Source: Chloroflexota bacterium
GTDB lineage: Bacteria > Chloroflexota > Anaerolineae > UBA4142
DNA: 34,337 bases
Direction: 5' to 3'
NCBI GenBank assembly: GCA_016865935.1
Contig: VGOB01000029.1
Location: 1 to 34,337, forward strand
The notes under the pieces are model-generated. The model worked only from the letters and a program-made list of their open reading frames with translations, was not told where the DNA came from and searched no databases. The position numbers were made by a program, and so were the translations under genes. Positions 17,444-27,603 of the stretch are shown one piece after another (position 1 is the stretch's first letter; each line of letters starts with the position of its first letter).

Positions 17444-20400
17444 ATGCCAAAAATCAATCCGCTCCCAGAAATTACCCAAGCCGATGCCGCCGCCGTTGCG
17501 GGCTTAATTCGCCGCGCGGCTGACCAGGCATTGCAACGCGTCGCGCGCGGCGGCAGACCTGAAGCCAACTTTGAAGAGTTGGTCAAACCGATTCTGGAAA
17601 AAGCCGCGCGCGATGTTGGCGCAAAAGATGTTCAGTTCGTCGCGCAGAAAGGCATTATCGGCGCGGGACGACGCGGAGGCACGGGCGCGGCGGATTACGT
17701 CTTCAACAACATCGTCTTGGAATTCAAAGCCCCTGGTGCGCTTGACCAAGCAATCGAAGAACGCATTCCAGTTCCTGAAGTAAAGGAACGGACTATCGGG
17801 AATGTTCAGATTCTACCGCGCGTTCCGTCAGCAAACCGCGAAGCGATCAGCGAAGTCGTCAAGTACGTTACGGGACTCGCGCTCGACCAGTACGGCAACG
17901 ACTGGCGCGCGAACCTGGGGCGCTACGCCGCCGTCATCCTTGACGGGTACTTGATGTTCTTCGTGCGCTATCTCCCCGCGCTCGAACATTTTGTCGTGAC
18001 CGCGCCGCAAGAAATCTCCACCAAGAATTTTTACGGTATCCATCGTTTGCTGACACTTTTCCGTTCGGTGGACAAAAAACCGCTCAACGCCGATTATCTC
18101 GCCGCCGATTTCGGCATTGTCGAGGAAAAACGCGCGCGCGTCGCGAGCCAGTTGGCGAAACGCGTCGTCGGCGTGTTCTACGCGCGCATCAAGGACGCGG
18201 TCGAAAACAGCAGCGCGCGCGGCGCGATGATTCGCTCGCGCTATCAAGAATGGCGCAAACTCTTTCGCCAAGTCGTTTCATTTGAGGAAAAGGAAGCACA
18301 ACAACGCTTTGGCAATCTTCGCACCGATTACGCCATCGGCGGGAGCAAAACGGATTTCAATGTCGCCGCATTTTTCTTCGCGCTTTCCACGTACTATGGC
18401 TTGCTCATCAAACTGCTCGTTGCGGAATTGCTCGTCAACTATTGTTGCAAGACCGTGACGACGACGCTCGAAAATATTTCGGCGCTGCCGTCAGACACAT
18501 TGCGCGAGACGCTCGAAAGTTTGGAGCGCGAAGGCGGATTCATTTCGTCGCTGAACGTTCGCAATTTCCTCGAAGGCGAATTGTTCGATTGGTACGTTGA
18601 CCCGCGTGGCTGGGACAAGGAACTCGACGGCGCGGTGCGGAGCGTCGTTTCCAAATTGTCGGGTTACGAAGTGACGACATTCGTGTTGAAACCCGAAGAG
18701 ACGCACGACTTGCTCAAGGATTTGTACGAACGCTTGATTCCGCGCCAAGCGCGCCACGACCTGGGCGAGTATTACACGCCCGATTGGCTCGCGCAATTTG
18801 TGTTGGGCGAACTGCGCGATTTGGCGGGCTACGACGGCGACGTGTTCAAGCGCGTGCTCGACCCGACGTGCGGCAGTGGCACATTTTTGGTCGAGGTGAT
18901 CAAGCAAGCGAAAGATTCGCCGCAAGCCAAGACGCTTGCGCCCGAACAAGTTTTGCAAGCCATCACGCGCAACATCGTCGGTTTTGATTTGAATCCGCTT
19001 GCGGTGTTGGCGGCGCGCGCGAATTACATCATCGCGCTCGGCGATTTGATTCGCGGGAGCGAGGGCTTGCGCTACATCCCCGAACCGATCACGATTCCGA
19101 TTTGGCTGACCGATTCGATTCTCGTGCCTGCCGCGCCGCGTCAGGCGGGCTTGGGACAAACGAATCCCGCGTATCAAGTGTCGCTCGAAGTGTTGAAAGA
19201 ATTACGACCACGCGGCAAGCCATCGGAGCATCAATTGTTCGTCCCGCGTCCGCTCGTGGACGAGGGCAAGTTGGAAGTGTTGGCGGAAACCGTTCAACGC
19301 GGCATCGAACAAGATTGGAATGCCGAACGCTTTGCCGATGCAATCTTCGACGCGGCGAATCTCGAAACGTGGTATCGAGCGCGCAACTCTGACCGCAGAA
19401 TTGTCGAAGAAGAAATCGTAACGGCGCGGCGTCTGTTGCGCGAAATGTTCGAGACGTTTCGCGAATTGAAAGCGAAAAATCTCGACGATGCGTGGGCGCG
19501 TTACCTCGTCAATCGTTTCGCGCCGATTTACACGACGCGCGAATCGAAATTCGATTTCGTCGTCGGCAATCCGCCGTGGATCAACTGGGAGAGTTTGCCC
19601 GACGATTATCGCGACGCGCAACAATCGCTTTGGAAAGAGTACGGCTTGTTCAAGCAGGCAGGCACAGGCAACAAAGGCACGTCGGTTCGACACGGCGCGG
19701 GCAAAAAAGACCTTTCGATGCTCGTCACCTACGTCGCGGTGGACAAACTGTTGCGCGACGGCGGACACATCGCGTTCGTCATCACGCAAACCGTTTTCAA
19801 AACCGAAGCGGGCGAGGGATTCCGCCGCTTTGTCATTCCGCAAAACGTCACGTACTTTGCGCCGCTGCGCGTTCACGATTTCTCCGCGTTCCAACCGTTT
19901 GAAGGCGCGACGAATCGCACGGCGGTCTTTGTCGCGAAAAAAGGGCAAGAAGTTCAGTACCCCGTTGATTACTTGCTGTGGCGCGCGCACGAACCCGTTT
20001 ACGCGTCCGACGCTTACGCCGACGTCACGCGCAAGACGACGCAACTGAAATTTGCCGCCGAACCAGTGAACAAGGCGGTCAACGGAATCAAAAACGACCG
20101 TTGGCTCACGGCGGGACCGCAAGCGATTCGCGCGCTGCGAAAATTCACGGGCGCGGTGCAACAATTTTATCAAGCATACGAGGGATCAAACACGGGCGGC
20201 GCGAACGGCGTGTACTGGCTTTCGATTGACGAGAAATTGGGCAAGAAACACGCGCTCGTCACCAACTATTTGAAAGGTGCAAAGCGCAAGGTCAAGCAGT
20301 ACACGAATTATAAAATCGAAACCGAATTACTATACCCGTTATTGCGCGGGCGTGATGTCCAGCGATGGAACGCGTTCCCTAGTTTGCACATTCTTGCAGT

Positions 20401-21055
20401 GCAAGACCCAGAAAAGCGCGTGGGCTATCGTGAGGATTGGCTCCAAGATAAAGCGCCGCTAACGTTTGCGTGGCTCAAACAATTCAAGAAGGAATTAGCC
20501 GAGCGCAAGTCGAGCGTCATTCCAAGAGATCCGTTTTACTCGATGTACGCGATTGGTACGATAACATTTTCGCCGTACAAAGTCGTTTGGTCAGAAATCG
20601 CGCGTACGCTCCAAGCCGCAGTAATCAGTGATGTCGAGGACGAGAAACTCGGGCAAAAAGTTGTCGTGCCAGACCACACAGCCGTCTTCATTCCGTCCAA
20701 AACCGAAACCGAAGCGCATTACCTCTGCGCGTTGCTCAACTCTGCGCCCGCGCAATTGGCGGCAATGTCGTACATCGTTTTGCATCCCGACCCGCACGTT
20801 CTCACGCGCATCGGCATTCCCAAGTACGACGCGAAGAACGAAACGCACGCCGCGCTTGCCGCACAATCCAAACGCGCGCACAAGGCGCAAACGAAAGAAA
20901 ACGCGGACGCGGTGAAAGAAGCGGAAACAGAAATAGACGCGCTCGCGGCGAAGGTGTGGAATCTGACGGACGCCGAGTTGCGCGAAATCCAAGACGGTTT
21001 AGCGGAGTTGACGGGAACGTCAGGCGCAGAAGATGGCGAAGAGGAAGAGGAATAA
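17444..21055 (+). CDS. Type IIG-like fused restriction nuclease / N6-adenine DNA methyltransferase
   Basis: 1203 aa; 'ADYVFNNIVLEFKAPG' (PD-(D/E)XK-like), 'LGEYYTPDWLAQFV...VLDPTCGSGTFLVEVI', 'FDFVVGNPPWINW'. Confidence 0.88.
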   Translation: MPKINPLPEITQADAAAVAGLIRRAADQALQRVARGGRPEANFEELVKPILEKAARDVGAKDVQFVAQKGIIGAGRRGGTGAADYVFNNIVLEFKAPGALDQAIEERIPVPEVKERTIGNVQILPRVPSANREAISEVVKYVTGLALDQYGNDWRANLGRYAAVILDGYLMFFVRYLPALEHFVVTAPQEISTKNFYGIHRLLTLFRSVDKKPLNADYLAADFGIVEEKRARVASQLAKRVVGVFYARIKDAVENSSARGAMIRSRYQEWRKLFRQVVSFEEKEAQQRFGNLRTDYAIGGSKTDFNVAAFFFALSTYYGLLIKLLVAELLVNYCCKTVTTTLENISALPSDTLRETLESLEREGGFISSLNVRNFLEGELFDWYVDPRGWDKELDGAVRSVVSKLSGYEVTTFVLKPEETHDLLKDLYERLIPRQARHDLGEYYTPDWLAQFVLGELRDLAGYDGDVFKRVLDPTCGSGTFLVEVIKQAKDSPQAKTLAPEQVLQAITRNIVGFDLNPLAVLAARANYIIALGDLIRGSEGLRYIPEPITIPIWLTDSILVPAAPRQAGLGQTNPAYQVSLEVLKELRPRGKPSEHQLFVPRPLVDEGKLEVLAETVQRGIEQDWNAERFADAIFDAANLETWYRARNSDRRIVEEEIVTARRLLREMFETFRELKAKNLDDAWARYLVNRFAPIYTTRESKFDFVVGNPPWINWESLPDDYRDAQQSLWKEYGLFKQAGTGNKGTSVRHGAGKKDLSMLVTYVAVDKLLRDGGHIAFVITQTVFKTEAGEGFRRFVIPQNVTYFAPLRVHDFSAFQPFEGATNRTAVFVAKKGQEVQYPVDYLLWRAHEPVYASDAYADVTRKTTQLKFAAEPVNKAVNGIKNDRWLTAGPQAIRALRKFTGAVQQFYQAYEGSNTGGANGVYWLSIDEKLGKKHALVTNYLKGAKRKVKQYTNYKIETELLYPLLRGRDVQRWNAFPSLHILAVQDPEKRVGYREDWLQDKAPLTFAWLKQFKKELAERKSSVIPRDPFYSMYAIGTITFSPYKVVWSEIARTLQAAVISDVEDEKLGQKVVVPDHTAVFIPSKTETEAHYLCALLNSAPAQLAAMSYIVLHPDPHVLTRIGIPKYDAKNETHAALAAQSKRAHKAQTKENADAVKEAETEIDALAAKVWNLTDAELREIQDGLAELTGTSGAEDGEEEEE

Positions 21056-21056
21056 A

Positions 21057-21088
21057 GACCCGAAGGGTTTTTGGAAACCCTTCGGGTC
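21057..21088. repeat. 14-bp perfect hairpin after methyltransferase stop
   Basis: GACCCGAAGGGTTT-TTGG-AAACCCTTCGGGTC, no U tract. Confidence 0.75.
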
Positions 21089-21101
21089 TGGGAGAAAACG
21101 A

Positions 21102-21356
21102 ATGGCAGTCATCGCACGTGATTTGATGAAAAACATAATGGTTGTCGGCAACGCGCGGTACGCCCGCGCGCGCGTCTCGCGCTTGGAAACCGCACGGCAA
21201 AAACTGGAACGCGGCGAAAACTTTTACTGGCAAACGCCGCGCGGCTTGTTCTACGTCAACCTGTACGCGTACGACGCGATGGCAATTCCGCGGCAGCAAG
21301 TTTCAGAACATCTCAAGCGAACGATGCTCACTAAGCGAACGCGGTCCCGTTTGTAA
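21102..21356 (+). CDS. 84-aa hypothetical protein (alternative start 21033 overlapping the methyltransferase gene)
   Basis: 'MAVIARDLMKNIMVVGNARYARARVSRLETARQKLERGENFYWQTPRGLFYVNLYAYDAMAIP'. Confidence 0.5.
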   Translation: MAVIARDLMKNIMVVGNARYARARVSRLETARQKLERGENFYWQTPRGLFYVNLYAYDAMAIPRQQVSEHLKRTMLTKRTRSRL

Positions 21357-21357
21357 A

Positions 21358-21396
21358 AAATAAACGCGCGGACAACGAATCCGCGCGTTTATTTTC
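21358..21396. terminator. Bidirectional terminator between convergent units
   Basis: AAATAAACGCGCGGA-caacgaa-TCCGCGCGTTTATTT, A run before and T run after. Confidence 0.88.
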
Positions 21397-22804
21397 GCCG
21401 ATACATCTTCAGCGCGCGCTCGCGCTGAACCGCGTGCTCCACCATCGGCGCGGGATAATCCGTGCCGATTTCCACACCCGCGCGGCGCGCGATTTCGCGC
21501 GGCATCGTTGAGGGCGCGTGAATATACTCGCGCGGCACGCGCGCGAGTTCGGGAATCCACCGCTTGACGTACGCGCCGTCGGGATCGAATTTCGCGCCTT
21601 GCAACAGCGGGTTGAAGATGCGAAAGAACGGCTGCGCGTCCGTGCCAGTGCCCGCCGCCCACTGCCACCCGCCATTGTTCGACGCGATGTCGCCGTCAAT
21701 CAAATTCCGCAAGAAATATTTTTCGCCCCAGCGCCAATCAATCAGCAAGTCCTTCGTGAGAAATGATGCGACGATCATCCGCGCGCGATTGTGCATCCAG
21801 CCCGTCGCGTTCAGTTGCCGCATCCCTGCGTCTACGATGGGAAATCCCGTCCGACCCTCACACCACGCCGCGAATTTTTCCGCGTCATTTTCCCACGCGA
21901 TTGCATCGTACTCGCGCCTGAACGCGCCGCGCGCCGCGTGCGGGAAATGCCACAAGACCTGCGCGTAAAATTCGCGCCACACGAGTTCGTCAATCCACGT
22001 TTTGCCCTGCTTGCCCGCGTCCGCGTCGCGCGCCGCGCGCGCCAGTTCGCGCGCCGAGACGGTGCCGAAATGCAAATGCGACGACAGATGCGACGTCGCA
22101 TCGCGCGCGAGGAAATCGCGCAGATCGCGATAGCGCGCCAAACCATCGTCACGACGAAAGAACGCGCGCGCAAGCTTCAACGCTTCCGTTTCGCCGCCGC
22201 GCGCAAAACGATCGTCGCGCGGCAGACGCGGCAATTCCAGCGACACAATGTCGCGCGGCGTGTTCAAATCGCCGCGCGTTGCGTAACGATTCGGGATGAT
22301 CACGCGCTCTTCAAAACGCAGGCGAAAGCGCGTGTACACAGTGTACGGCGTGCCGTCGTCTTTCAAGACCTGTTCAGGCGCGGCAAGATAGTTATCGTCG
22401 AACGTTTCAACACGCACACCGAGCGCGTTCAGCGCGTCCGTCACACGCGCATCGCGCGCTCGCGCGTACGGCGTGTAATCGCGATGAAAGTAGACCGCAT
22501 CGGCGCGCGTTTCGTGGACGAGACGCGGCAACTCGCGCGCGGGATCGCCGCGTTGCACGATCAGTCGCCCGCCGCGTTCGCGCAAGCGCGCGTCAAGATC
22601 GGCGAGCGAATCGAAAAGAAATTGTTTGCGCGCGGGCGCGAGTTTGTCGCTGTTCAGCAAACGCGAATCGAGAATGAAAACAGGGATGATGCTGTCCGCA
22701 TCGCGCAACGCGTAGTGCAAAGCGACATTATCGGTCACGCGCAAATCGCGCCGCAACCACCAGAGGATTCTCTGTCTCACGGTCCTACTGCCCCAGCGCG
22801 CCAT
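21389..22804 (-). CDS. phr: Deoxyribodipyrimidine photolyase (start ATG 22804 or GTG 22780)
   Basis: 'RILWWLRRDLRVTDNVALHYAL', 'WREFYAQVLWHFP', 'GRTGFPIVDAGMRQLNATGWMHNRARMIVASFLTKDLLIDWRWGEKYF'. Confidence 0.95.
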   Translation of the reverse strand: MARWGSRTVRQRILWWLRRDLRVTDNVALHYALRDADSIIPVFILDSRLLNSDKLAPARKQFLFDSLADLDARLRERGGRLIVQRGDPARELPRLVHETRADAVYFHRDYTPYARARDARVTDALNALGVRVETFDDNYLAAPEQVLKDDGTPYTVYTRFRLRFEERVIIPNRYATRGDLNTPRDIVSLELPRLPRDDRFARGGETEALKLARAFFRRDDGLARYRDLRDFLARDATSHLSSHLHFGTVSARELARAARDADAGKQGKTWIDELVWREFYAQVLWHFPHAARGAFRREYDAIAWENDAEKFAAWCEGRTGFPIVDAGMRQLNATGWMHNRARMIVASFLTKDLLIDWRWGEKYFLRNLIDGDIASNNGGWQWAAGTGTDAQPFFRIFNPLLQGAKFDPDGAYVKRWIPELARVPREYIHAPSTMPREIARRAGVEIGTDYPAPMVEHAVQRERALKMYRRK

Positions 22805-23381
22805 CCATCGGCTTGCTCCAACTCGTCCCCAGCACGCCGCGCAACAACAAATCAGTGAGCGGATGATCGGCAATCGTGTCGTAATAGTACGGCAAACGAA
22901 TTTTGCCGTCCGTGCCGATGATGAACGCGCCGGACATTTGCATCACGTCCTGGCTGCGCGGCGGTAATTCGGTCTTGTGTCCACGCCACCACGCGCGCAA
23001 CGTGCCCAGCAAAACTTGCGGCGACAACATCACTTGCCACAAACTACCGCGTTCCAAGCCGAACGCGCGGTACGCTTTGCGTTCGGGATCGGCGAGGCAC
23101 GCGATTCCTGGCGCGCGTTGTTCGCAAAACACACGCGCCGCGTCCGGGTCGCCTTGCGTAACCGCCGCAATCGTCAAACCCGCGCGCGCGATTTCGGATT
23201 TCGCTTCGACGATCTGCGCGAGCATCTCTTTGCACTGCGGACAACCAAAGTGGCGCGTGAACACCAGCAGAATCGTTTTTTCTTTCCACAACGACGACAA
23301 ACGGATCGCTTTGTTTTCCGTCGTTAAGATTTCCGCATCTGGGGCGGGATCGTTAAATTTCAAACGAGCGAATTTTGCCAT
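22785..23381 (-). CDS. Peroxiredoxin-like (AhpC/TSA family) protein
   Basis: ATG 23381 with GGGAG upstream; 'ILLVFTRHFGCPQCKEML'. Confidence 0.88.
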   Translation of the reverse strand: MAKFARLKFNDPAPDAEILTTENKAIRLSSLWKEKTILLVFTRHFGCPQCKEMLAQIVEAKSEIARAGLTIAAVTQGDPDAARVFCEQRAPGIACLADPERKAYRAFGLERGSLWQVMLSPQVLLGTLRAWWRGHKTELPPRSQDVMQMSGAFIIGTDGKIRLPYYYDTIADHPLTDLLLRGVLGTSWSKPMDGALGQ

Positions 23382-23392
23382 CGGTATCTCCC

Positions 23393-24130
23393 TCAATTCG
23401 CCGTCACCGCTTCGCCCGTCGTCGCGAACGCGCGAATCTCGGCGGGATCGCTGATGACGCGACGCAGCTTGCCATCGCGCATTTGAATGATGCGATCCGC
23501 GTACTGCGTCATCCGTAAATCGTGCGTCACCATAATTCCCGCGCGCTGCTGCTCGTGAATCAAATTCGCAAATGTCTGGATGACTTGATGCGCGCGTTCG
23601 GTGTCCAGCGACGCGGTCGGTTCGTCCGCCAGCACGAGCGCGGGCGTGTGGATCAACGCGCGCGCAATCGCGACGCGTTGTTGTTGTCCGCCGGATAATT
23701 GGCGCGGCAAATTTTTCAGTCGTTCCCCCAGACCCAGCCGCGCAAGTAATTCGCGCGCGCGCTCGCGTCCCGCGCGATCGTACTTGCCGTTCAAGCGCAA
23801 CATCAATTCGACGTTTTCGAGCGCGGTCAAGTACGGCACGAGATTATTCGCTTGAAACGTAAAGCCGATCTTCTCACGGCGAAAGCGCGCGCGCTTGGCT
23901 TCGCTCATCTGGCTCAACTCCGCGCCGTCAATCATCACCGACCCTTCGTTCGGACGCAAGAGCGCGGCGAGAATCGCCAGCATCGTCGTCTTGCCCGAGC
24001 CGCTGGGTCCAACCAGCGCGACGAATTCGCCGTTCGCGACGTTGAGCGAAACCTCGTCCACCGCGCGGATCGTGCCGATGTCGCTCTTGTAGATTTTCGT
24101 GACCGATTTTGTTTCGAGTGCGTTTACCAT
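23393..24130 (-). CDS. ABC transporter ATP-binding protein (MacB/LolD/DevA-like)
   Basis: Walker A 'GPSGSGKT', signature '[15 protein letters not shown]', '[10 protein letters not shown]'. Confidence 0.95.
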   Translation of the reverse strand: MVNALETKSVTKIYKSDIGTIRAVDEVSLNVANGEFVALVGPSGSGKTTMLAILAALLRPNEGSVMIDGAELSQMSEAKRARFRREKIGFTFQANNLVPYLTALENVELMLRLNGKYDRAGRERARELLARLGLGERLKNLPRQLSGGQQQRVAIARALIHTPALVLADEPTASLDTERAHQVIQTFANLIHEQQRAGIMVTHDLRMTQYADRIIQMRDGKLRRVISDPAEIRAFATTGEAVTAN

Positions 24131-24145
24131 TAAATCACCTTGCGG

Positions 24146-24225
24146 TTGTCATTCTGAGCGCAGCGAACGCTTTGCGTCTCGCGATGTGCTTTGCGAGACG
24201 CTTCGCTCCGCTCAGCGTGACAATG
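24146..24225. repeat. TGTCATTCTGAGCG-type palindromic intergenic repeat
   Basis: TTGTCATTCTGAGCGCAGCGAACG... pairs with ...CGCTCCGCTCAGCGTGACAA. Confidence 0.8.
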
Positions 24226-24230
24226 CCACA

Positions 24231-25385
24231 CTACCCCGTCAATCCCAGCGCGGTCAGCGGCTCGACGCGCAGCGCGTAGCGTACCGAGACCAAGCCGCCG
24301 ATCGGTCCAACCAACATCAGGGACGCGACGCCGATCACAATCGCCATCGGCGAGAAAACGATCGGTATCGTTGCGGGAAACGTAAACGACAACAAAACCG
24401 TTGCCAACGCGCCGATGCTCACACCCAGGATCGTCACCAAAACGATTTGTGTCAGCGCGGCAATCGCGATCAGAAGATTCGGCGCGCCAATCGCTTTTAA
24501 CATTCCGATCTGCGGGACTTTTTGCAGCGTTTGAATCTGGAAAAATCCGCCGATGACGAGCACGCCGATCAAGAGCGTGAAAAATCGTTGCGTGTCGAGC
24601 GTGCTTTGCTGCGCGCTGTACCCCGGCGTGTTTTGGTACGCGGTCTGTCGGTCAACGGCTTGAATCCCTTCAACTTGATTCGCGAGCGTTATCGCCATCG
24701 CTTTCCAATTCAACGGCTCGTCCAATTGCACAATGATCAGATTGGAAACCAGATCGGTCGCGTTCACAACCGGTACGCCAGGTTTGACGCGATCGAACGT
24801 TGGATGCGAGACGATCACACTCGGTTGCAACGAGTATTGTCGCCCATCGCTTATGCCGACGATGCGCAAATCGTAAAATTCTTCCTGCGTACCTTGAATC
24901 GCTTTGAGACGGAGTTGATCGCCGACCGTGTAGCCAGTTCGCAACGCAACATTGCGATCGATGATCGCTTCGCTGCTACTTTTGTCACCGAGTCCGCGGC
25001 CCAATACCACAGGCGGCTCGCCGGGTTTCCCAGGTTCGACGCCGATCAGCGCGACGTTGAATTTTTTGCCTTCGCTTTGAAGCAACACCACACTGCTAAA
25101 ACTGGCTTGCCCCGCGTCTTTCACACCCGGCACACGCACAATCGCGCGCAACTGCGAACGATCCAGACGGCTCGCGCCAATCGAAAGGTCAACATTCGAT
25201 TTGTACACGATCAGCTCACCGTTCAGTTTTTCGATGTACTCGCGGTTACCATTCCCCAAGCCGTCGGCAAGCGCGGCGATGAACAACACGAGCAAGGTGA
25301 TCAGCGCGATCACAAGACTGAACAAGAGAAAGCGTCCGCGATTGCGCCAGATTTCTTTGAGCGTGAGATAAAAGGGCGTCGTCAT
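24231..25385 (-). CDS. ABC transporter permease (FtsX/DevC-like)
   Basis: 'MTTPFYLTLKEIWRNRGRFLLFSLVIALITLLVLFIAALADGL' and C-terminal TM segments. Confidence 0.87.
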   Translation of the reverse strand: MTTPFYLTLKEIWRNRGRFLLFSLVIALITLLVLFIAALADGLGNGNREYIEKLNGELIVYKSNVDLSIGASRLDRSQLRAIVRVPGVKDAGQASFSSVVLLQSEGKKFNVALIGVEPGKPGEPPVVLGRGLGDKSSSEAIIDRNVALRTGYTVGDQLRLKAIQGTQEEFYDLRIVGISDGRQYSLQPSVIVSHPTFDRVKPGVPVVNATDLVSNLIIVQLDEPLNWKAMAITLANQVEGIQAVDRQTAYQNTPGYSAQQSTLDTQRFFTLLIGVLVIGGFFQIQTLQKVPQIGMLKAIGAPNLLIAIAALTQIVLVTILGVSIGALATVLLSFTFPATIPIVFSPMAIVIGVASLMLVGPIGGLVSVRYALRVEPLTALGLTG

Positions 25386-25711
25386 TGCGCGCGATCTCCC
25401 ATCCAAAATTTTTTCCAATCGCCGCGACTCGCGTTCAGCGCGAGCAAAACGTACAGCGCGGCAGTCCAATTCCCCAGCACCATCATCAACGCGACCCAAA
25501 CGATTTTCGCCGCCAGCGATTTCTCGCGGTACACGATCCACAACGAGAAAAGCGTAAAGCCGACGTAGAGATCAACCAGCGAGACGATGCCCCAGGGATG
25601 CGACGTGATCCACGCGCCTTCGACCGCAAAATTGCCGAACGCGAATGCATAGACAATCGCGATGGTCATTACCAGCAAACCGAGAATCGAAATTGCTTTT
25701 GCGATGTTCAT
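25382..25711 (-). CDS. DUF1475-like membrane protein
   Basis: 'GAWITSHPWGIVSLVDLYVGFTLFSLWIVYREKSLAAKIVWVALMMVLGNWTAALYVLLAL'. Confidence 0.7.
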   Translation of the reverse strand: MNIAKAISILGLLVMTIAIVYAFAFGNFAVEGAWITSHPWGIVSLVDLYVGFTLFSLWIVYREKSLAAKIVWVALMMVLGNWTAALYVLLALNASRGDWKKFWMGDRAQ

Positions 25712-25726
25712 TGTTCCTCCTTTCAC

Positions 25727-25803
25727 GACCGATGACCGATGACCGATGGCCGATTTCCTCCGTCCTCCGTCTTCGGTCATCGGTCATCGGTCATCGGTCA
25801 TCA
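25727..25803. repeat. GACCGAT heptamer palindrome
   Basis: GACCGAT x3 + GGCCGAT ... CGGTCAT x4. Confidence 0.88.
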
Positions 25804-26676
25804 ATCCCACAAACGTGGAACCAACACCGGCGTCCGTTTTTTGTATGCCTCGTACTCGGGTTGCCCGCCCCATTTCTTATCCGCTTTGGCTTCCAGCAAC
25901 GGAACGCCGCTGACGCGCGTGAGCAACACGGTAACGAACACAGGCGAAATCAGCGCGACCCATTGCCACCCTTGCAGAACGGGCAACGCGATCACCGCGA
26001 CGCCGATCCAGAGTACAATCTCGCCAAAGTAATTGGGGTGACGCGAGCGCGACCACAAACCGGTTTGAATGAACTTGCCTTTGTTCGCTGGGTTTGCGCC
26101 AAAGCGATTTTTTTGCGCGTCCGCGATAACCTCGATTGCAAAACCGAAAGCCCAAACGACCAAACCAACGAGCGCAAACACATCCAAGTCTCTGCGCGTG
26201 GTCGTCGTGATCGCGACGAGCGCGGCGGCGGCGGTGAATGTGACCCACAAACCTTGGATCGTCCACACATTCAGAAAACGAATGAACGACGGCTTGAGAT
26301 CATCAAAGCGATCATCCTTGCCTGCGCGTTGGATACGCCGGAACAAAAATGTTCCCAGGCGCGCCGCCCAGATCACGACCAATGCCCACAGAAGGATCGT
26401 GCGCGCATCCATCGCGGGACTGAAACGCAACGCCAAAGTCGTTACGGAAATGTAGGTGATGCTCCCCGTGAGATCGAAAAACTTTTCCGTCTGTCGCAGG
26501 TAGGACGGAACAAAGACCAGCCACTGGATCAGAAAAGCCAGCCCGACCGCCAAGGCAAACAACGGAATTCCGCCAAACAAAGTTCCACCCTGACTACCCG
26601 CCCAAGCCACCGCCGTGCCGATCAAGATCAAAACGACAAAGATGAGCCATCCTTTGAAATCTATCGTCTTCATCAT
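25801..26676 (-). CDS. DUF1295 / isoprenylcysteine carboxyl methyltransferase-like membrane protein
   Basis: 'GLWSRSRHPNYFGEIVLWIGV', 'GVPLLEAKADKKWGGQPEYEAYKKRTPVLVP'. Confidence 0.9.
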   Translation of the reverse strand: MMKTIDFKGWLIFVVLILIGTAVAWAGSQGGTLFGGIPLFALAVGLAFLIQWLVFVPSYLRQTEKFFDLTGSITYISVTTLALRFSPAMDARTILLWALVVIWAARLGTFLFRRIQRAGKDDRFDDLKPSFIRFLNVWTIQGLWVTFTAAAALVAITTTTRRDLDVFALVGLVVWAFGFAIEVIADAQKNRFGANPANKGKFIQTGLWSRSRHPNYFGEIVLWIGVAVIALPVLQGWQWVALISPVFVTVLLTRVSGVPLLEAKADKKWGGQPEYEAYKKRTPVLVPRLWD

Positions 26677-26681
26677 ACGCC

Positions 26682-26717
26682 TCCTTCATCCTTCATCCTT
26701 CATCCTTCATCCTTCGT
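26682..26717. repeat. CCTTCAT heptamer array
   Basis: CCTTCAT x4 then CCTTCGT. Confidence 0.85.
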
Positions 26718-27550
26718 CACTGCTTGCTCACGACCGCAAACCCGACCGCGCCTGGACCGATGTGCGCGCCGATGACGGGCGTAATGTCCGTCGCGATAAC
26801 TTCGGACGGCAAGAGGTGTGCGGCGTGCGCGCGCAATTCCGCGACGCGCGTCGGCGCGTTGGTATGAACGATCGCGACGCGTTCCAGCGCGCCAACCTCG
26901 TGCAGCATTTCGAGCAAGCGTTGCGTCGCGCGTTCGCGCGTGCGGACGCGCTCCGCGCCTGGCTTGCCGTCGTACATCGTCAGAATCGGTTTGAGTTGCA
27001 AGAGCGTGCCGAAACTCGCGATCACGCCGTTCATTCGCCCGCTGCGTTTCAAGAATTCCAACGTATCGAGCGCGGCAAACACGCGCGAGCGTTTGATTTG
27101 CGCGTTGAGCGCAGGAATAATTTCGCCGACCGTGCGTCCTTCCGCCGCGAGTTTCGCCGCCGTCTCGACCAGAAACCCCGTGCCCAAACTCAGTTGCCGC
27201 GAATCGAACACGGTGACAGGAACTGATTGCGTTTCGCGCGCGCCGATTTGCGCGGTATCCAGCACCGCGCTGAGCGCGCTCGAAATGTGAATGGACAAGA
27301 CCTGGGTCGCGTCTTCATCTGCCAGCGCGTCGTACATCGCGCGAAATTTCAGCGGCGATGGCGCGGCAGTTGTCGGGTGCGCGGGAAAAGTCGGCAAGCG
27401 ATTGTAAAATTCCTCGCGCGTCAGATCAATCCCGTCGAGAAAACCTTGTTTGCCCACGTTGATGTACAGCGGCACGACGCGAATGTCGTAGCGCGCAATC
27501 GTCTCTTTGGGCAAATCACACGTACTATCGGTAACGATTCGAACAGACAT
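26717..27550 (-). CDS. DegV family (fatty-acid-binding) protein
   Basis: 'VRIVTDSTCDLPKETIARYDIRVVPLYIN', 'TTAAPSPLKF', 'LEFLKRSGRM'. Confidence 0.93.
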   Translation of the reverse strand: MSVRIVTDSTCDLPKETIARYDIRVVPLYINVGKQGFLDGIDLTREEFYNRLPTFPAHPTTAAPSPLKFRAMYDALADEDATQVLSIHISSALSAVLDTAQIGARETQSVPVTVFDSRQLSLGTGFLVETAAKLAAEGRTVGEIIPALNAQIKRSRVFAALDTLEFLKRSGRMNGVIASFGTLLQLKPILTMYDGKPGAERVRTRERATQRLLEMLHEVGALERVAIVHTNAPTRVAELRAHAAHLLPSEVIATDITPVIGAHIGPGAVGFAVVSKQ

Positions 27551-27565
27551 ATTTCCTTCTCTTTG

Positions 27566-27597
27566 CGACCGCCGACGGCTGACCGCCGACCGCCGTA
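27566..27597. repeat. GACCGCC heptamer-type repeat
   Basis: GACCGCCGACGGCTGACCGCCGACCGCC. Confidence 0.6.
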
Positions 27598-27603
27598 CAA
27601 TTT

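Noticed and set aside
21791-22858. 355-aa plus-strand ORF over the photolyase gene
   Set aside because: Antisense shadow ORF; photolyase motifs are on the minus strand
25727-25803. Tandem GACCGAT/CGGTCAT units considered as CRISPR
   Set aside because: 7-bp units with no spacers and no cas genes; heptamer hairpin repeat
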